Of a stretch of 6,663 nucleotides of DNA, positions 5,629 through 6,663 are shown piece after piece. The position numbers were made by a program, and so were the translations under genes. The stretch spans positions 1-6,663 of the forward strand of contig JAFLZI010000026.1 of NCBI GenBank assembly GCA_029785625.1. The letters are read 5' to 3'. Every line of letters starts with the position of its first letter. The stretch's first letter is position 1. The stretch is from Nitrososphaerota archaeon. GTDB lineage: Archaea > Thermoproteota > Nitrososphaeria > Nitrososphaerales > UBA183. The notes under the pieces were generated by a model. The model was not told the DNA's origin. It made no database searches and saw only the letters and a list, made by a program, of their open reading frames with translations.

Positions 5629-6551
5629 ACCCCAGGAAGCTCCGGATAGGAACCAGGGGCAGCCCCCTCGCCCTCGCTCAGGCTGCCATTGTCAAGAACC
5701 TACTCGAAGGCGCCTCGGAAGGGGTCGAGCTCCAGGTGGTCCCGGTGAAGACGCGCGGCGACCTCATCCCACCCGCGCAGAGAGGCGAGTCGGACGGCAA
5801 GGGGGTCTTCACGGGAGACATCGAGTCGATGCTCCTGAAGGGGGACCTGGACATCGCCGTCCATAGCATGAAGGACCTTTCGGTCGAGCTGGACCCAGGC
5901 CTCACCATCGCCGCCGCCCCGGCCAGGGGGGACCCGAGAGACGCGCTTGTGGCAGCACGGATAGGGCCGTTCGAAGCGCTACCTCGAGGAGCGTCGCTGG
6001 GGACGAGCAGCCTACGGCGCAAGGCGCAGCTGCTCAACCTGCGGAGGGACCTGAATCTGGTCGACATCCACGGCAACGTCGAAACGAGGCTGCGCAGGAT
6101 GACAGAGCTTCGGATCGACGGCGTGGTACTCGCCGCGGCGGGATTGGACCGCATGTCTCTTGGCGGCAGGATCGCCGAGAGGTTCTCGACCGACCTGCTG
6201 GTCCCGGCTGCGGGCCAGGGGGCCCTGGCGGTGGAGGCGCTGAAGCGAAACGACGAAGTGAACCGGATAGTCTCCAAGATCAGTGACGCCAAGACCATGG
6301 CCGCCACCGAGTGCGAGCGGGAGTTCGCGAGGGGCGTGGGCGCCGACTGCAACCTGCCCATCGGGGCCTTCGCGGCCCACAACGGGAGGTCTATCACGCT
6401 GACTGGGATGATGGCTTCCCCCGACGGGACCCGAGTCCTCAGGCGCAGCGCGACATCGACGGACCCGGCCGGGCTGGGGGAGCGGCTCGGCAAGGAGATG
6501 CTCGAGCTCGGCGGCTCGACGATACTGGAAGGGGGGGCGCAACAGGGCTGA
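5625..6551 (+). CDS. hemC: Hydroxymethylbilane synthase (porphobilinogen deaminase)
   Basis: HemC polymerises four porphobilinogen units into hydroxymethylbilane on a covalently bound dipyrromethane cofactor. At 308 residues it has normal length. Key positions coincide with E. coli numbering: Arg11 in GTRGSPLALAQA, Lys59 in GKGVF, catalytic Asp84 in VHSMKD, Arg131-Arg132 in GTSSLRR, Arg155 in ETRL, PAAGQGALAVE at 194-204, and the cofactor Cys242 in GADCNLPIGAF. One oddity is His149 in DIHGN, where nearly all family members known to me have Arg (RGN), a substrate-contacting residue. The start is TTG at 5625, overlapping the hemA TGA by 4 bases (TTGA). The longer open frame upstream, from 5406, lies inside hemA and is not used, because the family N-terminus begins at KLRIGTRGSP. 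No clear ribosome site is visible, so coupling to hemA translation is likely. Identity very secure. Confidence 0.97.
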   Translation: MNPRKLRIGTRGSPLALAQAAIVKNLLEGASEGVELQVVPVKTRGDLIPPAQRGESDGKGVFTGDIESMLLKGDLDIAVHSMKDLSVELDPGLTIAAAPARGDPRDALVAARIGPFEALPRGASLGTSSLRRKAQLLNLRRDLNLVDIHGNVETRLRRMTELRIDGVVLAAAGLDRMSLGGRIAERFSTDLLVPAAGQGALAVEALKRNDEVNRIVSKISDAKTMAATECEREFARGVGADCNLPIGAFAAHNGRSITLTGMMASPDGTRVLRRSATSTDPAGLGERLGKEMLELGGSTILEGGAQQG

Positions 6552-6663
6552 CCTCGAAGACCGTCGTCCTTACCCGCTCAAAGGAAGGCAACGCCGCGCT
6601 GTCGTCCAGGGTGAGGGGTATCGGCCTCTCCCCGGTGGTGGTGGACAGCCTCGCCTTCTCCCC
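6548..6663 (+). CDS. hemD: Uroporphyrinogen-III synthase (5' end, cut by right edge)
   Basis: HemD cyclises hydroxymethylbilane with inversion of ring D to give uroporphyrinogen III. Only 38 codons are present. They read TSKTVVLTRSKEGNAALSS and then RVRGIGLSPVVVDSLAFS, with the family's opening beta-strand, the TRS(K/x)E-like turn and the helix leading to a second strand. No ATG, GTG or TTG lies in frame near the expected start. The best candidate is CTG at 6548, which overlaps the hemC TGA as CTGA. A G-rich stretch (6531-6537) about 10 bases upstream could act as a weak Shine-Dalgarno sequence. A GTG further in (codon 22) would remove the conserved N-terminal strand. Position after hemA-hemC strongly supports the assignment; the short length limits certainty. 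Confidence 0.82.
   Translation, partial: MTSKTVVLTRSKEGNAALSSRVRGIGLSPVVVDSLAFS

Noticed and set aside
5678..6542. Long minus-strand frames opposite hemC
   Set aside because: They are antisense shadows of a gene with complete family motifs; Ser/Arg/Pro-rich with no recognisable domain.

Overview
The window is GC-rich DNA that reads as archaeal. It has AT-rich TATA-like boxes about 35 bases upstream of most start codons, few Shine-Dalgarno sequences, an Lrp/AsnC regulator divergent from a glutamine synthetase gene, and an early tetrapyrrole operon (hemA-hemC-hemD). Most start codons are TTG, GTG or possibly CTG; only one gene begins with ATG. A member of the Thermoproteota/Nitrososphaeria lineage is my best guess, but the window has no rRNA or other decisive marker, so this is tentative.

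Layout: (1) Bases 1-630, minus strand: the N-terminal half of glutamine synthetase (glnA), cut by the left edge. (2) Bases 631-705: a compact divergent control region whose only strong TATA-like element (662-672) lies midway between the two genes. It also holds an 11-bp-spaced direct repeat and a small palindrome. (3) Bases 706-1215: an Lrp/AsnC-family regulator, followed at 1255-1773 by an unrecognised protein with a probable C-terminal winged helix. (4) Bases 1901-2485: a small membrane protein with the HX4DH signature of NicO/NiCoT nickel-cobalt transporters. (5) Bases about 2751-4115: a membrane-anchored or secreted beta-propeller-like protein with one clear Asp-box. Its 5' end is puzzling, with a mini-ORF, a possible CTG start or a frameshift. 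(6) Bases 4381-6663: hemA, hemC and the start of hemD, each overlapping the next by 4 bases, with a TATA-like box upstream of hemA.

How the genes fit together: the glnA/Lrp pair is a nitrogen-assimilation module, with the regulator a natural candidate for controlling glnA and itself. HemA, HemC and HemD carry glutamyl-tRNA towards uroporphyrinogen III, the precursor of heme, siroheme, cobalamin and F430; the aminolevulinate-forming and PBG-forming steps between HemA and HemC are not encoded here. A Ni/Co transporter nearby could supply metal for a corrinoid or another metalloenzyme, but that link is inference only. I found no mobile element, CRISPR array, rRNA or tRNA. The points most worth checking are the unusual starts (CTG in hemD and perhaps in the propeller gene), the His in place of the near-invariant Arg149 of HemC, and the single shared TATA between glnA and the regulator.
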